From Casuarius casuarius (lineage: Eukaryota; Chordata; Aves; Casuariiformes; Casuariidae), in assembly GCA_003342895.1 (NCBI GenBank), contig PTFA01000031.1:4565178-4629177 (forward strand): 64,000 bases of DNA, in the 5' to 3' direction. How positions within the stretch are numbered: position 1 is the first letter of the stretch; every line of letters begins with the position of its first letter. Positions 37,263 through 49,632 of this stretch are shown piece by piece. The translations under genes and the position numbers were made by a program. A model generated the notes under the pieces. It was given only the letters and a program-made list of their open reading frames with translations. It ran no database searches and was not told where the DNA came from.

Positions 37263-39275
37263 GACAATTTCTTTTCTCTTTACAAGGTAAAATTTGCCCT
37301 TTTTACCAAGAGGGATATTATAGACTCCTTGTACTTCTGGATTTCCTCCTCCATCATCTCAGGATTTGCAAAGTTGAATTCAAGCTACCTAAGTCATTGG
37401 TTTTAGCTTTGGGAATTTGTCAGTGTCTTTGGTATAATTAATGTAGTGGACACAAATAAATGGCCAGAGACTGGGTCTGACAGCCAAGTAGCTACTGTTG
37501 CATACAAGGCATTGCAAACTCTTTGATCTTTCCCTCAGAAAAGTTTTGGTACTCTCCGCTGATGACTTACCTCACAGGTTGAGTGAATCTATTCTAGGAA
37601 ACTACATACAGAAAATATACACCACACTATGAAGAGGCTTGACACTCTGCTTCTGCTGAGCTCCTGCTGTTCCTCCCTCTCCTCCTGGCCATGCAAGGCA
37701 GCTGGAGGAATGCATTTGCTCTTTTCTTTATGGGACTCTTTTGTTTTAATGTAGCAATGGGGAAGCTGGGCCGTGACGCAGGCTGCAGGGAGGCACCAGT
37801 ACAGAGTGGAGCAACTCTTTTGAACCCTGGATTGCAGCTCCAGTGACCTCACCCACAGTGGCAGGGAAGCCAAAAGCCAAAAAGCTGTCCCTTAGGTTTC
37901 TCAGGTAAACCACTCACGGTTAAAAATATAAATACCACTGGCTTTTTTTTTCCCCCCTCTAACTTGGATGCAGCATTTTCGTTTATCCTACTTATGACTT
38001 CTTACTCTTTAAATCTTTTGCAGTTCACCTTTCAAACACAAAAAAGTGATGAATTTTCTACCTCCCCCCATGGTGTCCAATTACAGAAGCATACAATTAG
38101 GGATGTTAACGATAGATTATTCGGCATTAGCCTATAATGCTGTACTCTAATAACAGCAAAAATGGGTCACACTGTAGGTATAATTATCCTGCTTCTCCAG
38201 TTAACACACCCAGTTTCATGTCTCTTTTCCGCGATATCCCTTATGTTTCAGTAGAAAACGTAGGTAGCTATGTTTGTCCGCAAGGATCACCTGGGATGTG
38301 CTGTTAAACTGGCTGGTGCATAAGCCAAGCCTTTGAAAACACATAACAAACAGAGATGCAGCATCAATGAGACTCAGGAGAAACGCAGAAAGGGCTTAAG
38401 TCCCTGCCTTCGTTATCTGCAGTTAGGTAGACAAAATCCTTTTCCCAGCCAGCTAAACTGAGGCACGATGACTCCTCGAACACTGGGAAAGGTGCCTCAC
38501 TGTTTCTGTCTGCACAGCAGTGGTCAGCACAGGGGAAACGTGGGCACGGGAGACACACGAGGAGTGAAGGTGGGCGGATAGGAGAGGAAGCAAAGTGCAG
38601 GGAAGCCCGCTGGATGAGACTCCATAGTTGGAGAGCATGTGGGGAGGTAGACCATGACAGTGGCGCACAGAAGATGTATAAAGATATGTATATAGATACA
38701 CAAATGTGCAAATGAGAGCACCCTAAAGAGGAGAAAAAGGAAAAGAAAGTAAAAACTCTACAGGCACCATGTTATGCTTCTGTACTAACTGAGCGAGGCA
38801 CCTGCATTGTAGCGTGTGGCCCCAGGAGATGTGCTACAGCTACACGAATAAGGTGGCTGTTCAGAGTCTTTAATCACTCTGTTGACCACTTTCACTTTCC
38901 TTGTTAATTAGCTAGCAGCAAAGGCAGGATATAAACCGACCACGGTTTTCTGGCCTACTAGTAATCTTCCTCTCATACAAATATTTGTCCCTTCAAAGTA
39001 TTTTAACCAGGATAAATTATACCTTTTCAGGAACCAGTCCACAAGGAGACCCTTGAGGGACCATTTCAAAGCTGGCAAAAAAGGTGTTTTACCTCCCTAA
39101 ATATAAAAATCCTCCTTCTGAGTGCAGCTGGAGGAGAATCTCTGAGGAAAAAAGCATTACTCCTACTTTTGCTTTTGACTGTAAATTAAGCAAATTTCTA
39201 TCTTTCCACTTTTCTGCTGAGCTTTTGCTGAAGGCACATAGTACATTCAAAGTCTTTGGTATTTCTGGTATTTTG

Positions 39276-39290
39276 CTGGCAGGGGGCACA
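39276..39290 (+). promoter_or_regulatory. CTCF-like core motif
   Basis: CTGGCAGGGGGCACA keeps the CAGGGGGCAC core of the CTCF consensus but deviates in the 5' half, where CTGG stands for CCAS. It is a weaker candidate than 19,258-19,272 and points the same way. Confidence 0.35.
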
Positions 39291-40649
39291 ATTTGTGCTG
39301 TTACCTCTCAGAAGTGTGGTAAATAGTATGCTTAAGCTCTTTCCATGAAAAAAGGGAAAATAATATGCTGAAAATCATTTCAAAAAATCCTATCAAAAAA
39401 TTTCTGCTGTACTGTCTTCTCTTTAGTGACAATAACAAAGAAAAGATATTTTATAGACAGTGTCAACAAGCTGTCTCTAAAATTTTGTCCTGGCATGTTA
39501 TTAGTATAGAAACTGGCTCAAACTCAGATGCCTTATGGATCTTAGGAGATCAATGGATGGGTTGTATCTATTCATCTGAATAAACCAAATAGCAAGAATG
39601 TGAAATACAAGTGTTTACTTGTGTGCAGTTTCCCTGACATTACCCTCATCTTCTGAGGCTTCCACACCTACGTGGGTGGTTTTCAAAAGAGCTGAATCTG
39701 GGGCCGAATCAAATCCCACCAGCTCAAGTGAGAATTTAGTTGCAGAAAGGTTGTTGGAGGCTTGTAAGACGGTGGTGCCAGTCTTGGGAGTTAGATGCTT
39801 AGATCCAAGTTTAGACATCCTGATATCTGAATTTAATTGTAGTCTTTTGCCACACATATTTAGCACAAGTGTCATGCTGACACCTTAGGACTACAGTGGT
39901 TTAAAGGCCTGTATTAGTGGCCTGCCAATATATTGTCTTGGCCAGGTGAGTAGTCAGTGATCTAAATTGAGATAATCAGCAGTGCTCACCCTAGGTTTGC
40001 ATTGATCAAGCAGCTTTTCTCTGAATTTGGTGCAATACTACTGTTTGCTGTTGGGACTGTGATAGCACCTGGAAGCTGGAAGAGCTGCTTGAATTCGGTA
40101 GTGCTGGAAGGATGAGGAAATGCCTTCCCTGGAGAACCTGCCACCCCGGGTTTCTTGCTCCAGTGGCTGCAGTCTGAGGCAAATAAAATGAACACTTGTA
40201 GCTTTGGGAACATGCCCTTTAGTTTACTGCCACTCTGCCTTTGGTGGAGGTGCCCAAGACTGACCTTTAGTGCCAGCGGAAAAATAATGACCGGCATGAA
40301 CTGTAGAGATCAGAACATAAAATCTGAATTTGCTGAAATTAGGGAGAATGTCCTAAGCCTAGCCTATTTTTAGAAGATCCTCTGTGGAGAAAACAAAATC
40401 TAATTAAAAGCAGATGTTTTTGTTGCAGTAACCTGCCATTTCACATGTGACCCTGTGAGTCTTCCACCTCTCTGGGTTTGTTAAATCTCATTGTTAACTA
40501 GCTGAGTCCTGCTTAACTTCAAAGCTAGGCCTGAATACTAACTTTTCCAGTCATATCTTCCTGTTTTCAAGACATGAGATGAACATTGCCCTTATTAGGA
40601 AGTTCTGATCTTTAATACTGTCTTTTAGAGACCATTAGTTATAATGATT

Positions 40650-40684
40650 CTCTTCTTTTGATAATGAGGCTCTTCTTTTGATAA
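40650..40684. repeat. Short tandem duplication, period 20
   Basis: CTCTTCTTTTGATAA occurs twice with a 20-bp period. Small and non-coding. Confidence 0.8.
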
Positions 40685-43600
40685 CTGGGGGATTAGTGGG
40701 TTTGTGTCTGTTAATCTCCACCAAGGCTTCTTACGGCTGTGAAAAGCATGGGGAAAAAATTCTTTTTGCAGACCAGTTTAGCTTGGAAATTGTGCTTTTT
40801 TTTAAAAAAATTATCACTGTGAAGAAATCTGTTTTTCCACAAGTTGGCTTGCATACTTTTTAGTGGTATAACAGGTTCTGAGGAGAGATCTCTGTCACAG
40901 ATAGCAGTTTGAGCTTCCCTCATTAAGAGGCAATCGCATCTTGTATTTATAAGGTTCTCCTAAATGCATTGTGTTACAATTACTCTCTTTGTAGCAAATG
41001 ATGTTTTAGGTTTTTTCCCCTTCCCTTTAATACCCTCTAAGCTTTACAAGCTGTCAGTGATTTTCAGAAAGCCTCAGGATGTGAGGGTCTCTTGGCATGT
41101 CTTCACTCCCCTTCCCTAATGTGCCAGCTCCACAGCATTGCAGCAAAGCAGCAGGTGGGAGCAGCACATGCCAACAGCCAGAGGGCAAAGAGCCTAATGA
41201 TGAATCCTTGCAACAATTCCTCACTATGTTTTGGGCTTCCACAACTTATGCCATTAGTATCTTCTGTGTCATCACTCAGAAAGTCATCAGCTGTTGAATG
41301 CAGAGGGATGTTGAAGAATTTGAACGCACTGTCTGGACATCAGTGCCACAAGGTACCACGACAGCAGGGCAGAAGGGCCGCAGCCCCCACTGCGAGGGAT
41401 GCAGTGGGCTCCAAGGACATCTGTACACTTGCTTTCAAAGCTGATAGGAAATTGTGGTAGTAAAGAAGAGGTTTATCAGGTCTTTGGAGACTTGTTAAAA
41501 TCTGTAGCTCTGAACCTCTTCCCGCAACATACTGTCATAGGAGTAGGTCAGAAAAACAGTGGAGAAACAAGTAGGAGGAGAGCACAGAAATTAAAAGGGC
41601 TACTCTGGAAATGCGAAAGGCTGGCCCTCAGGCTTTCCAGGATGGCTGAAAGCAAGTAATGGAGATGTTCTCCCTGTGAAGGCAGTGAAGACCTTCACAA
41701 GGGTCCAAGTGCAAGTTAGGTGACTAATGACCTTTCTAGCACTGGGTGACTAAATGTGCACTGCAGCCCTCCGCTTGGCCGCCTCGCAGGGGCTCAGGCT
41801 AGACAGGCACACCGGGGAGCCACTGCCACTTGCCATTTACCGATGGCCAAACCGCAGTCCCGGACGTCCCCGTTTTGAGATGTCATCATGAGGGAGCTTG
41901 TGGCCAGTGATCCTCTTCCACATTTGCAAAGCAATTTGTCTGTGCTCACGTGGGCTGGCGGGCCGAGATGTACCACAAGCAAAGGTGGTGATTAAACGGG
42001 TGCGAGCACGCAATGAACTGGCAAGAAGTTCCTCTTCCTTTCCATCAGGCTTCTTTGAGTGCAACCAGACCATCAGACCGAGCGAACCTCAAACCTGCTG
42101 ATGGGCAATTGCGTGTCCTCTAATTTCAGCCCTTTGTTAGGCAGTTCCTTTCAGCCCTGTTGAAAAGCTCCTCACTGGAGCTAGGGCTCCCTGTCTTTCT
42201 GCTTTTACTCAGCCAACTGTCATTGGCACCCCCTGGGCCCAGACATTTGTGTTCAATTACCTTGAATTTCATCACAAAAAAACCAAATTTTGCCTGGCAG
42301 TTTTAGGCTGCAGCTTGGAAAGGGGCAGAACAAATGCCTCAGGTCACAGCCTGTTACATCTGATCAGCTCGCCAGATTTACGACCTTTTTTTCTGTTACA
42401 TTGTGTTGGCGTTGGGCATGTTTCTAGCTTTATTCTGCGTTCAGCAGAGCAATCAGTGTCAGAGGCTGGTGAGAGCAGTTGGTCAGCACCCCAAGCTAGA
42501 TGTGTCTTGCTCCTTGCAAGATATATCTTACAAGGAACTCAATTATTAATCAGATTATGCACTTTGAGGGGGAAAAAAAAGTTGTAGACTGCTTTTTAAA
42601 GAAAGTTAAAAACAGAAGCCAGCAAACAGAAAGCATTAGTGTCCTTCTGAATCAACTATCACCGTTGCTCTACAAAAACACTACTTTTACTTCCTCTGCT
42701 GCAGCTTCTCATGATACTCAAGTTCCCTGGGGGAACAGAAGAAGAAAATCCAGTGGAGAAGCAGATCAGGAGGGAGAAGAGATGGAGGCTGGTTGTACAG
42801 ATGGCATAAGTGGGGGATTTGGGGCATAATGTAGACATAACATCTGTATTTCTTTAGGTTGTTACCAGTACTAGCTATTGATAATTTTTCCTTAAAAACA
42901 GCAAACCCAAACATTAAGAACTCTTAAATTAAGTGAACTAGGTAACAGAGAAAGCCTTCAACTATGCTTTATAATTGAAAACTAGTACCAATGAGACAAT
43001 AGATAAAAGTTATATCTGGATTACATTCATCATTTCCCTCAGGCTGGAACATATACAAGATTAAACATGGGCATTTTGGCAAACAGGTGAGCTGAAGTAG
43101 GTTGCGAGTACCACTGACCCAGCACATCACGGGAAGGAGTCCTGACATTGCTTCTCCACCCTCTCTAAACTGTGGTTTGCAGCTGAGCAATACCTGACTA
43201 ATGCATAGTTGAGGGATACTATGGGCGATTTTCACAACAGGACTCAAATGGCCTTGCCTAGGTCGTACTTCTGTAATTGGTTAGGCGCTTTGCTTGTTAA
43301 GGAGCTCGTGCTAAGCAGAACAGTTGTGTCACAGCATCGGGGCACGAAGATTTTGGTTGGAAGCCTTTGGGATCAGAAATCCTGTACGGCTTCCCCAAGC
43401 GTGCAGATGTCTGCACTCTTACATCAACAAGTCCTTTGCTGGCTTTTCAATTTTTTTAAATGCTCTCAAGACCATTCCTCCCTGTTGTCCCTGTTGTGAG
43501 AGAAGTTGAACATAAGCAAATACTTGGATGCTCAGCCAAGTCCTGTCCTGCCAGAGCCAGGCCTGAAGCAATGTCCTGCTCTCACTGACAGCTCTTACTA

Positions 43601-43929
43601 ACCTGCTATGGGCAGGAGCATTAGATAGGTATCTTTTGGCCCTATGGCCTCACTCTTACCCCAACCATGGAAGCATTTACTAGATTGACCTTCTTGGAGG
43701 TATTTCTTACTCTGCTGTGTCAGTCACTCAGATGCCACAGTTGTGACTCATTAAAAGGGCAAGATGGGGCGGGGGGTGTGGGAAGGAAGAAATTACGGAG
43801 AAAAATAGGCTTGCAAGAACCCTCCTGTTTGTTCATGGCTTGGAAAAAAAATGGAAGAGAATACACGCACCCTGGCTACATTATCTTTGCTGGCATAGCG
43901 CCAGCTTGGCTCCGCAGTGTAAGACTGCA

Positions 43930-43985
43930 GGCCAGATTCACCCCTTCTGCAAGCATGTTTACATCAGAGGAGTTTACTCGAGAGA
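43930..43985. repeat. Ancient amniote interspersed-repeat relic
   Basis: GGCCAGATTCACCCCTTCTG and TTTACATCAGAGGAGTTTAC follow the order of the widespread signature CAGATTCACCCCT ... AAATCAGGAGTAACTC. It lies about 370 bp upstream of the first COA1 coding exon. Family unnamed. Confidence 0.4.
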
Positions 43986-44359
43986 GAAACGCGGCCCTTC
44001 GAGCCTGAACGCCAGCAGTGCGCTCACGAGCGCGCATGGGAAGCCCCGGGAGCAAGGTGCCCTGTCGCTGGCTCTCCACCACACCGGTGAGGTCATTTTC
44101 TGCTCGGCAATTAGCAAAGTGGTGGCATCGCTAAAAGAGGTGAATGAACTTACTCAGCTCCAGTTTGTTCTGTACTCACCACGGTTCCTTCTGGGGGTGC
44201 TGGGGGGAGTGAGCCCGATTACTGCACCCTGCGCTTTCATTCAGGCCCAGTTGGCTGGGGCAGCAGAAAGGGCTTTTAGGAAAGGGAAGGGGGGAAATAA
44301 CCCTTTGGTTTTCTTCTTCTACAACAAATGTCTCTCCTTTTTCTTTTCAGGGAGGAAAA

Positions 44360-44453
44360 ATGCCAGCTTCTTTAAGAAATCTGCAGCAAATGGCTATTTT
44401 TATGGGAGTGTTCGGCACTGGGGGATGTATAGTTATGTACACTCTTATGCAAA
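44360..44453 (+). CDS. COA1: COA1 coding exon 1 (N-terminus and membrane anchor)
   Basis: This exon encodes the first 31 residues and one base of codon 32. It follows the acceptor CTTTTCAG at 44,343-44,350, and only 9 nt of leader precede the ATG. That ATG has A at -3, and no upstream ATG lies in the exon. Residues 11-30 form one hydrophobic segment ([20 protein letters not shown]), which fits the single inner-membrane anchor of COA1. It aligns with the human stretch GVFYAGGFAIVYYLIQK as I remember it. The donor is AAA|GTAAGT. The N-terminus appears slightly shorter than in human, so use of a further upstream start in another exon cannot be excluded. Confidence 0.9.
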
Positions 44454-44728
44454 GTAAGTCTCCATGCTGTTAGCAACCTTATTTCTCCTCTGCGCCTTTC
44501 ATTTGCTTTTGTACAGTGGGAAAAATAACAATGTTTAAGATTTGAAAAGTTTATGAACCTAAGGCAAGTGTGGCTGATCTTCAGGGATATGCATGCGTAG
44601 GCTCTGCTGTGTTTAATCCCAGGGCTGATTCTCTCTACAGCACTGCTGCACTCATTTCCCAAGGTGGGCGTTATGCAGAGGGCAGACTGCTGCGGTTAGT
44701 GGAAAATCTGGCTTCAGGGAGGTTTCCT

Positions 44729-44755
44729 TGGGGGGCGGGGGGGGGGATAAAAGGT
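44729..44755 (+). promoter_or_regulatory. G-run with TATA-like element
   Basis: A stretch of G runs broken by single C, and ending in ATAAAAGG, combines a GC-box/G-quadruplex-prone tract with a TATA-like sequence about 280 bp downstream of the first coding exon. There is no evidence of initiation. It may be a chance low-complexity tract. Confidence 0.25.
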
Positions 44756-46561
44756 TGGGCAATCATGTAGGCTTAGCTTCCTATTGAAATTTTACAACTG
44801 GGCAGGAAAAGAAAACCACACAAAGGGGGTATCTGTGAGGATGTGTTAAAGTCTAGCAGTTTTATCAGCATCTCTCTTTGTGGTGCTGGCCCTGAAACAC
44901 AACTCACCAGTGAGGTGCGAAGGCATCATTAATTTGCCCGGAAGACAGTGAAAGGCAGTGAAGAGCGACCCGCGTGGAGGAGAACAGGACAAAGAGAGCC
45001 AACCTAGGCAGATAATGTTGCCATTTATAGACAGATCTAATTGCTACATGTCTTTGACTGAGAATTCATATTATTAGTCTAAGTGATAGTTGTTTATTTT
45101 TCCTCAAATTGCTTCTAGATGTTAAGCATCAGACCAGAAACAGGCTTTGCCTCTCTCTCTGGGGTACTGTAGGCCTCTTGGCCCTTTGCCTCTCCTTGTT
45201 GGTACTATCAAACAATATTGCTTTTCACCTACCCTTATATCAGACAAAGCTGCCAGAAAAGTATAGCCAAGCCTGTTCCTCAAGCCCTCAGATTAGTTGT
45301 GAAACCTCCCCTTCATTTTACACGTATTAATAACAAATCAGACAAGGCTGGAAAGTAGGCTTTAATTTTAGGCAGCTCATGCCCTCAAGCTCTGGAGTAC
45401 ACGACAGATATACAATCCTCTTATGCTTTAAAATATTGACTCTGGCTTTAAAAAGGACATTAGCATTTTTTTAATTTTCCATTGCAGCACTGTGATTTAG
45501 CAATCTCTGAAAATATTTCACCCGCCATGCTAATGAAAGTAAAACAGCTCCTTCCCCAGATCACTTAGCTCTATAGTCAAATGATTCAATGTGATAGTTG
45601 GTTCTTGTTGAAAAATATCTTGACCTGCCGCAGTATTGATGGCCATGCAGTATCTCTCTGGGGACATCGTTCTCTAGCTACCAACAGATCGGGGAGCTGC
45701 CAGCCTACACACCAGCGTGGCCTTCCCCCCTCGCCTTGGAGATTTCTTCGCCCGAGGGGGTTAAGCACCAGCTCTGTTCATCACATTTGTGTCTCTGGAC
45801 ACTCGTGCAATTGGGGAAAAGAGGCACATTTCAGAGTAGAAGGGCAGGGGCAGGCAAAGGGCAAGTAGCTGCAGTGCAGGGCTCAGCTCTGGGGGGGCCT
45901 CAGCCATACTGGGACTTGCAAGGAGCAAGCACAGCGGTGGGAGTAGGGGTAGAGGAGGGCTTCCCTCCCTTCAGGCTGAAAGAGTTGGCGTGCGCACGGT
46001 CCCTTCGAAAGCTGGCACAGACACTCAGGTAGTCACGTTTCTATTCTCCCTCTTCACCTCCGCTCCTGCTTTACGGCAGCAGTCTCCCTAGCCGACACCA
46101 CTAGTCTTTCAGCTTTCCGACCGCAAACATGCAGACAAACAGATGAATTGGGCGGTTTGCAGTCAGTACTTGGGCCAAGACACTGAGAAGGTACCAGTGT
46201 CTGCTGGGAACAGCTGAAAAGGGGCACAGGGAAACTGGCACCAGTTTCCCCACCAGCCCGGAGGACGGGCATGACACACCTTTATCGTGGCCTGGTGGCT
46301 GCCTGCTGCGGTCGGTAGGTGCTGCGGCGCCTTGTGGTGGCCCCGGCGCGCTGGGGCTGAGGAGGACGAGCACCACCGCAGCACAGCAAAGCTGTTTCTG
46401 GGCCAACTGGATGTTGCCTGCTTGCAGGGGAAACCTCTAATTTGGCAGAGCGGCAGCTCCGAAAGAGGCAAGACCAGGAAAGGGATCCAACCCCTTGTTT
46501 TATAAAACTTGGAAGGCGAGAGCAAAGTTGCCAGAGTCAGATTTTCACGCGTGCACACTCT

Positions 46562-46612
46562 TAGCCTAACACTGCCCCTCTTGATGTCAGTGGGAGCGAA
46601 GTTAGGCTGGGG
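46562..46612. repeat. Ancient amniote interspersed-repeat relic
   Basis: The motif TTGATGTCAGTGGGAGC between two TTAG/CTAA-type ends matches the same kind of bird/reptile repeat signature seen at 11,005. Low certainty. Confidence 0.35.
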
Positions 46613-47427
46613 AGAAGCACATCTAAAAATCGCAGCAGGCAAGCCTTGAAACTTTCTGAATAAACCTCTGCCTCCATATGGAGGGCCGGCTGGCTTCCAG
46701 CCTCACAGCTCTGCGCTGTGCAGCGGTCCCCGACAGACAGCTTTTCCCAGCTATCCATAGCGACCAGACATTGATAAAGAGCAACTTGCCACAATTGTGC
46801 TTCGTGTGCCAACACTGCAGTGCCTGGTCTGCTGCGCTGTTGTTGCTGGTTGACCATTAACTTTAATGGCACTTCTTTGTGCCTCCCTTTTAGTATCGCC
46901 TTCCCTGGAGCTGCAGCTTCGTGACTGCCACTTGAAAAGCTGTATCAAAACCACAGCAAGGGTTTCATAGCAGCAGCAGCTGTTGCTGTCCCACATCAAT
47001 GTCTGAAATAGTCTCCATTCTTAAAATATTTTCTGTACTTCCTTTAAAAACACTGAATTACATTCAGAATGTTTCCAAATGTTCATCCTTATGCCTTTTT
47101 TTGTCTTTTTTCCTTTTAGATGACCTGCAAACATCTGAAAAGCAGGGACACTCAGCCATAAGCTGAACTGTATGTCAATACAGAATGGGCTATACTCGGT
47201 GCCCTTTTCACTTGGATACACTGAATAATGTTTCATTTCAGCCCTGTGTCTCTGATGTAAGGGTTGATTTCCTCCTTCAGCCAGATTTCTCCTAGTTAAT
47301 AGTTTTGAACTGTTTTTCAGGGAGGATGTAGGAGTCTGGAGGAAATGTCTTGTCTTTTTCTCTTTTTATTTATGTTTCGATTCCAAGTGGACTGTCTCCT
47401 CACTATCCTGTTGTTTCTCTCATCTAG

Positions 47428-47579
47428 AAAGTTTTGCCAGGACCCAGTATTATCAGCAGGCTTTGGAGCAACTGAACAACCACCCTGCTGCCCTGGAAGC
47501 CCTGGGTGCCCCCCCCCTTAAAGTTCATAACATCCGACTGATGGATGGGAGTAATCGCGTGGACAGGGAAAGAGCACAG
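47428..47579 (+). CDS. COA1: COA1 coding exon 2 (start of the Tim21-like domain)
   Basis: This exon completes codon 32 (Lys) and encodes 50 more residues, ending on a codon boundary. It follows the acceptor TCATCTAG and ends at the donor CAG|GTAACG. The product includes [32 protein letters not shown] and [10 protein letters not shown]. These align with the human ALYYKLAVEQLQSHPEAQEALGPPLNIH region as recalled, including the family's conserved HP...ALG.PL pattern. The domain lies beyond the membrane anchor, in the part of COA1 that resembles Tim21. The C8 run inside the exon is a likely spot for sequencing errors, but the frame is kept. Confidence 0.94.
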
Positions 47580-49555
47580 GTAACGGTGGGGAGGCTGCAT
47601 TGCAGAGTGGCTTCCCAAAGAGGCCGCACGGGGGACGAGAGATCAGCAGGGGGATTTCCAGCAGGTCACAAGTGACGCAGGAGCACAAGCGCCATAGGGA
47701 GGCAGTACATTGGGGCCTCAGCTGATCTGGGAGAGGGACAGATGTCCAAAGCAGAGATCTAGCACGCTAACATGAGCGACTGAAAACAGCAAGAATGACG
47801 CCTTCATTTTGTGCTGCGTGGGCACATCACAGAATGCCAAGGGACTTCCTAAGTCAGTGTATCCAGCTCCTGCTGCTGTAGCCCACAAAGTCCTTTCCAG
47901 AAACGTGTCAAGATCCACCTTTAAAGTCATGGGTGCCCCCTTCTTCCCACTCTCCATTTGTTCCCTGTTAGTTTTTAAAGCTTTGTCCAGAGCAGAGTTT
48001 TTATAGCCACTCACAAGATGTTCTGTGGTACAGCCCCCACGGTATGTTTTTAAAAGCACCTGCAAGTCTTCAGCGTAGAGGCCGACTGCCTTGCGTGGGG
48101 CTGAGCCCTGAGATTACACAGTCACCGGAGAATGCTGCCCTGGGTGCTGACACATTGCACAAGGCTGACTTGCGTCAGCACAGGATTGGGCTGAGGCAAA
48201 CCTCACAGATACAAGCCCACTTCCACTCCAGGCTGCTGTCTGAAAAGGACATCCGTCCTTTACATCAGTGCTGCTGCTCAGAGACTTTAAAAGGAAGTTC
48301 TTAGTCAAGGACTGGCTGTTCCTCCCTGGTTTTGCTGGAGATCCAAGAGGTCATTAGAGAGCTCTTCGAGCAACTCACTGAGGGAGTCTGTCACATTTGA
48401 ATCATTTAGTTCCTTCTGAATGTCTGTGAGTCCTAGCTACCAACCAAGAGCAGCGAGGAATGGGGCGGAGAGTGCAGGTGAAGGATGGGAACTGTCAAGG
48501 GTAAGAATAATCAAGCTTTAACCAATTCAAGTCAAATTCCGCTTTCCATCTCACACCAGTCAGACTTCGCCTGCATGATACGCAAGGCCAAAATGTTTCT
48601 TAGTTTGCCAGCTTTTTAGAGAATTTATCAGGCAATACTTTTAAGACCAAAAACATGGGGAAAACGCACAACCTCTTATGTTGATCAAAAAGAACAGGAC
48701 CTTTCCCACTATTTTTTTCCTATGTCACCTTTTAAGAATGCTAGTCATTCAGGTGACTCAGGGTGAAATCAAAACCCTGCCTTCTATGGACCTCACCCAA
48801 GACATAAACCGCCAACTTTCTTTTCCACTTTTCATGCTCTCAGTTGCAATGACCATTCGTGTTCCTCATTAAATAAACTACTTAATCATCATTACAGATG
48901 ATTTTATAGATTGATTTATTGACTCAACTCCACAACATTCCTAGTTCCTGCCTGTTGGACTCATTTGAAAAGGTTTGATGTTTTCCAGTTGTACAACCAG
49001 CAAACACTACACCTGGAACATACGTCTTTTATTCAAAGATTAGACTGTGTGCAATTAGCTGTGGTCAGTGCTGCAGCTCTTTGCTTTGTTTATTAACTAA
49101 TTGAAGAGTAGAATTTGTGACGTTGACCAAATAATTGAATGTCTCATTGCCTTGATGGATGTTAATGGACTGATCTGTAGAGCATCTCAATCCACAGGCT
49201 TGTTACGGTTATAGGAAGGTCTAACACAACACAGGTCACTTCTGGATCACCGCACATTCTGGTAAGGAAAGGTGTTCGCTCATAAATATTTCAGAGAGTG
49301 AGTGACTTTCCCTGGGGGTAGCAGCTATAACGCAGAACATTCTGATTAACGTATGCCAGAACAGATATACTCATATAGCCATGCATGCATTAAGCATTAG
49401 AAAAGGATAGTGAAACTCTGAAATACATTAAAAAAAAGTATCAGAGTTTATGTTAAGAGGGAGGTAGCTGTGTTGCTTCATTGGCTGTAGAAGGAGTAAA
49501 TGTCCATTGCAATAACACGCTTCACCAAGTCTCTAACACACTTTTATACCTGCAG
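47580..49555 (+). other. COA1: COA1 intron 2
   Basis: A phase-0 intron of about 2 kb with no recognised exon, repeat or RNA. Open frames of up to 115 codons on the - strand have no recognisable similarity. Confidence 0.8.
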
Positions 49556-49632
49556 ATAAAGTTACCGGTATCTGGAACAAAATCAGCAGGGTACCTCTAC
49601 ATTAATTCAGAAATGGACCATTCCCGTCACTG
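49556..49632 (+). CDS. COA1: COA1 coding exon 3 (central beta-strand segment)
   Basis: This exon encodes 25 residues plus two bases of the next codon. The acceptor is TACCTGCAG and the donor TG|GTACGT. Its product IKLPVSGTKSAGYLYINS aligns with human LKIPVSGSKSEGLLYVHS, the most conserved block of COA1. The donor used here leaves phase 2 and joins exon 4 so that [13 protein letters not shown] lines up without gaps with human WHLDEVFLELKDG. A second GT four bases downstream (49,637) gives a worse alignment and was set aside. Confidence 0.94.

Larger units (their letters stand above)
34846..44350. other. Non-coding stretch before the first COA1 coding exon
   Basis: I see no recognisable coding exon up to the acceptor at 44,350. 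The stretch holds an L2/MIR-like tail (37,174-37,262), a CTCF-like core (39,276-39,290), a small tandem duplication (40,650-40,684), a CpG-richer patch (43,975-44,060) and a repeat relic (43,930-43,985). A 205-codon + frame (43,840-44,457) runs through the first COA1 exon out of its reading frame and is a shadow. Confidence 0.6.
44454..47427 (+). other. COA1: COA1 intron 1 (between coding exons 1 and 2)
   Basis: A phase-1 intron of about 3 kb. It contains a long G run followed by ATAAAAGG (44,729-44,755), an AT-rich block at 45,370-45,560 that looks smooth and possibly conserved, a GC-rich patch at 46,270-46,360 and a repeat relic (46,562-46,612). A 159-codon - strand frame (46,163-46,642) follows GC composition and shows no domain. 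Confidence 0.8.

Noticed and set aside
38430..38480. Possible MIR fragment around AAACTGAGGCACGATGACTC
   Set aside because: Only about 15 bases resemble MIR and the neighbouring blocks do not follow.
43840..44457. 205-codon + frame ending at the first COA1 exon
   Set aside because: It crosses the COA1 acceptor and reads the exon in the wrong frame, so it is a shadow of the real exon.
46163..46642. 159-codon - strand frame in COA1 intron 1
   Set aside because: It follows a GC-rich patch and an old repeat relic, with no domain or splice support.
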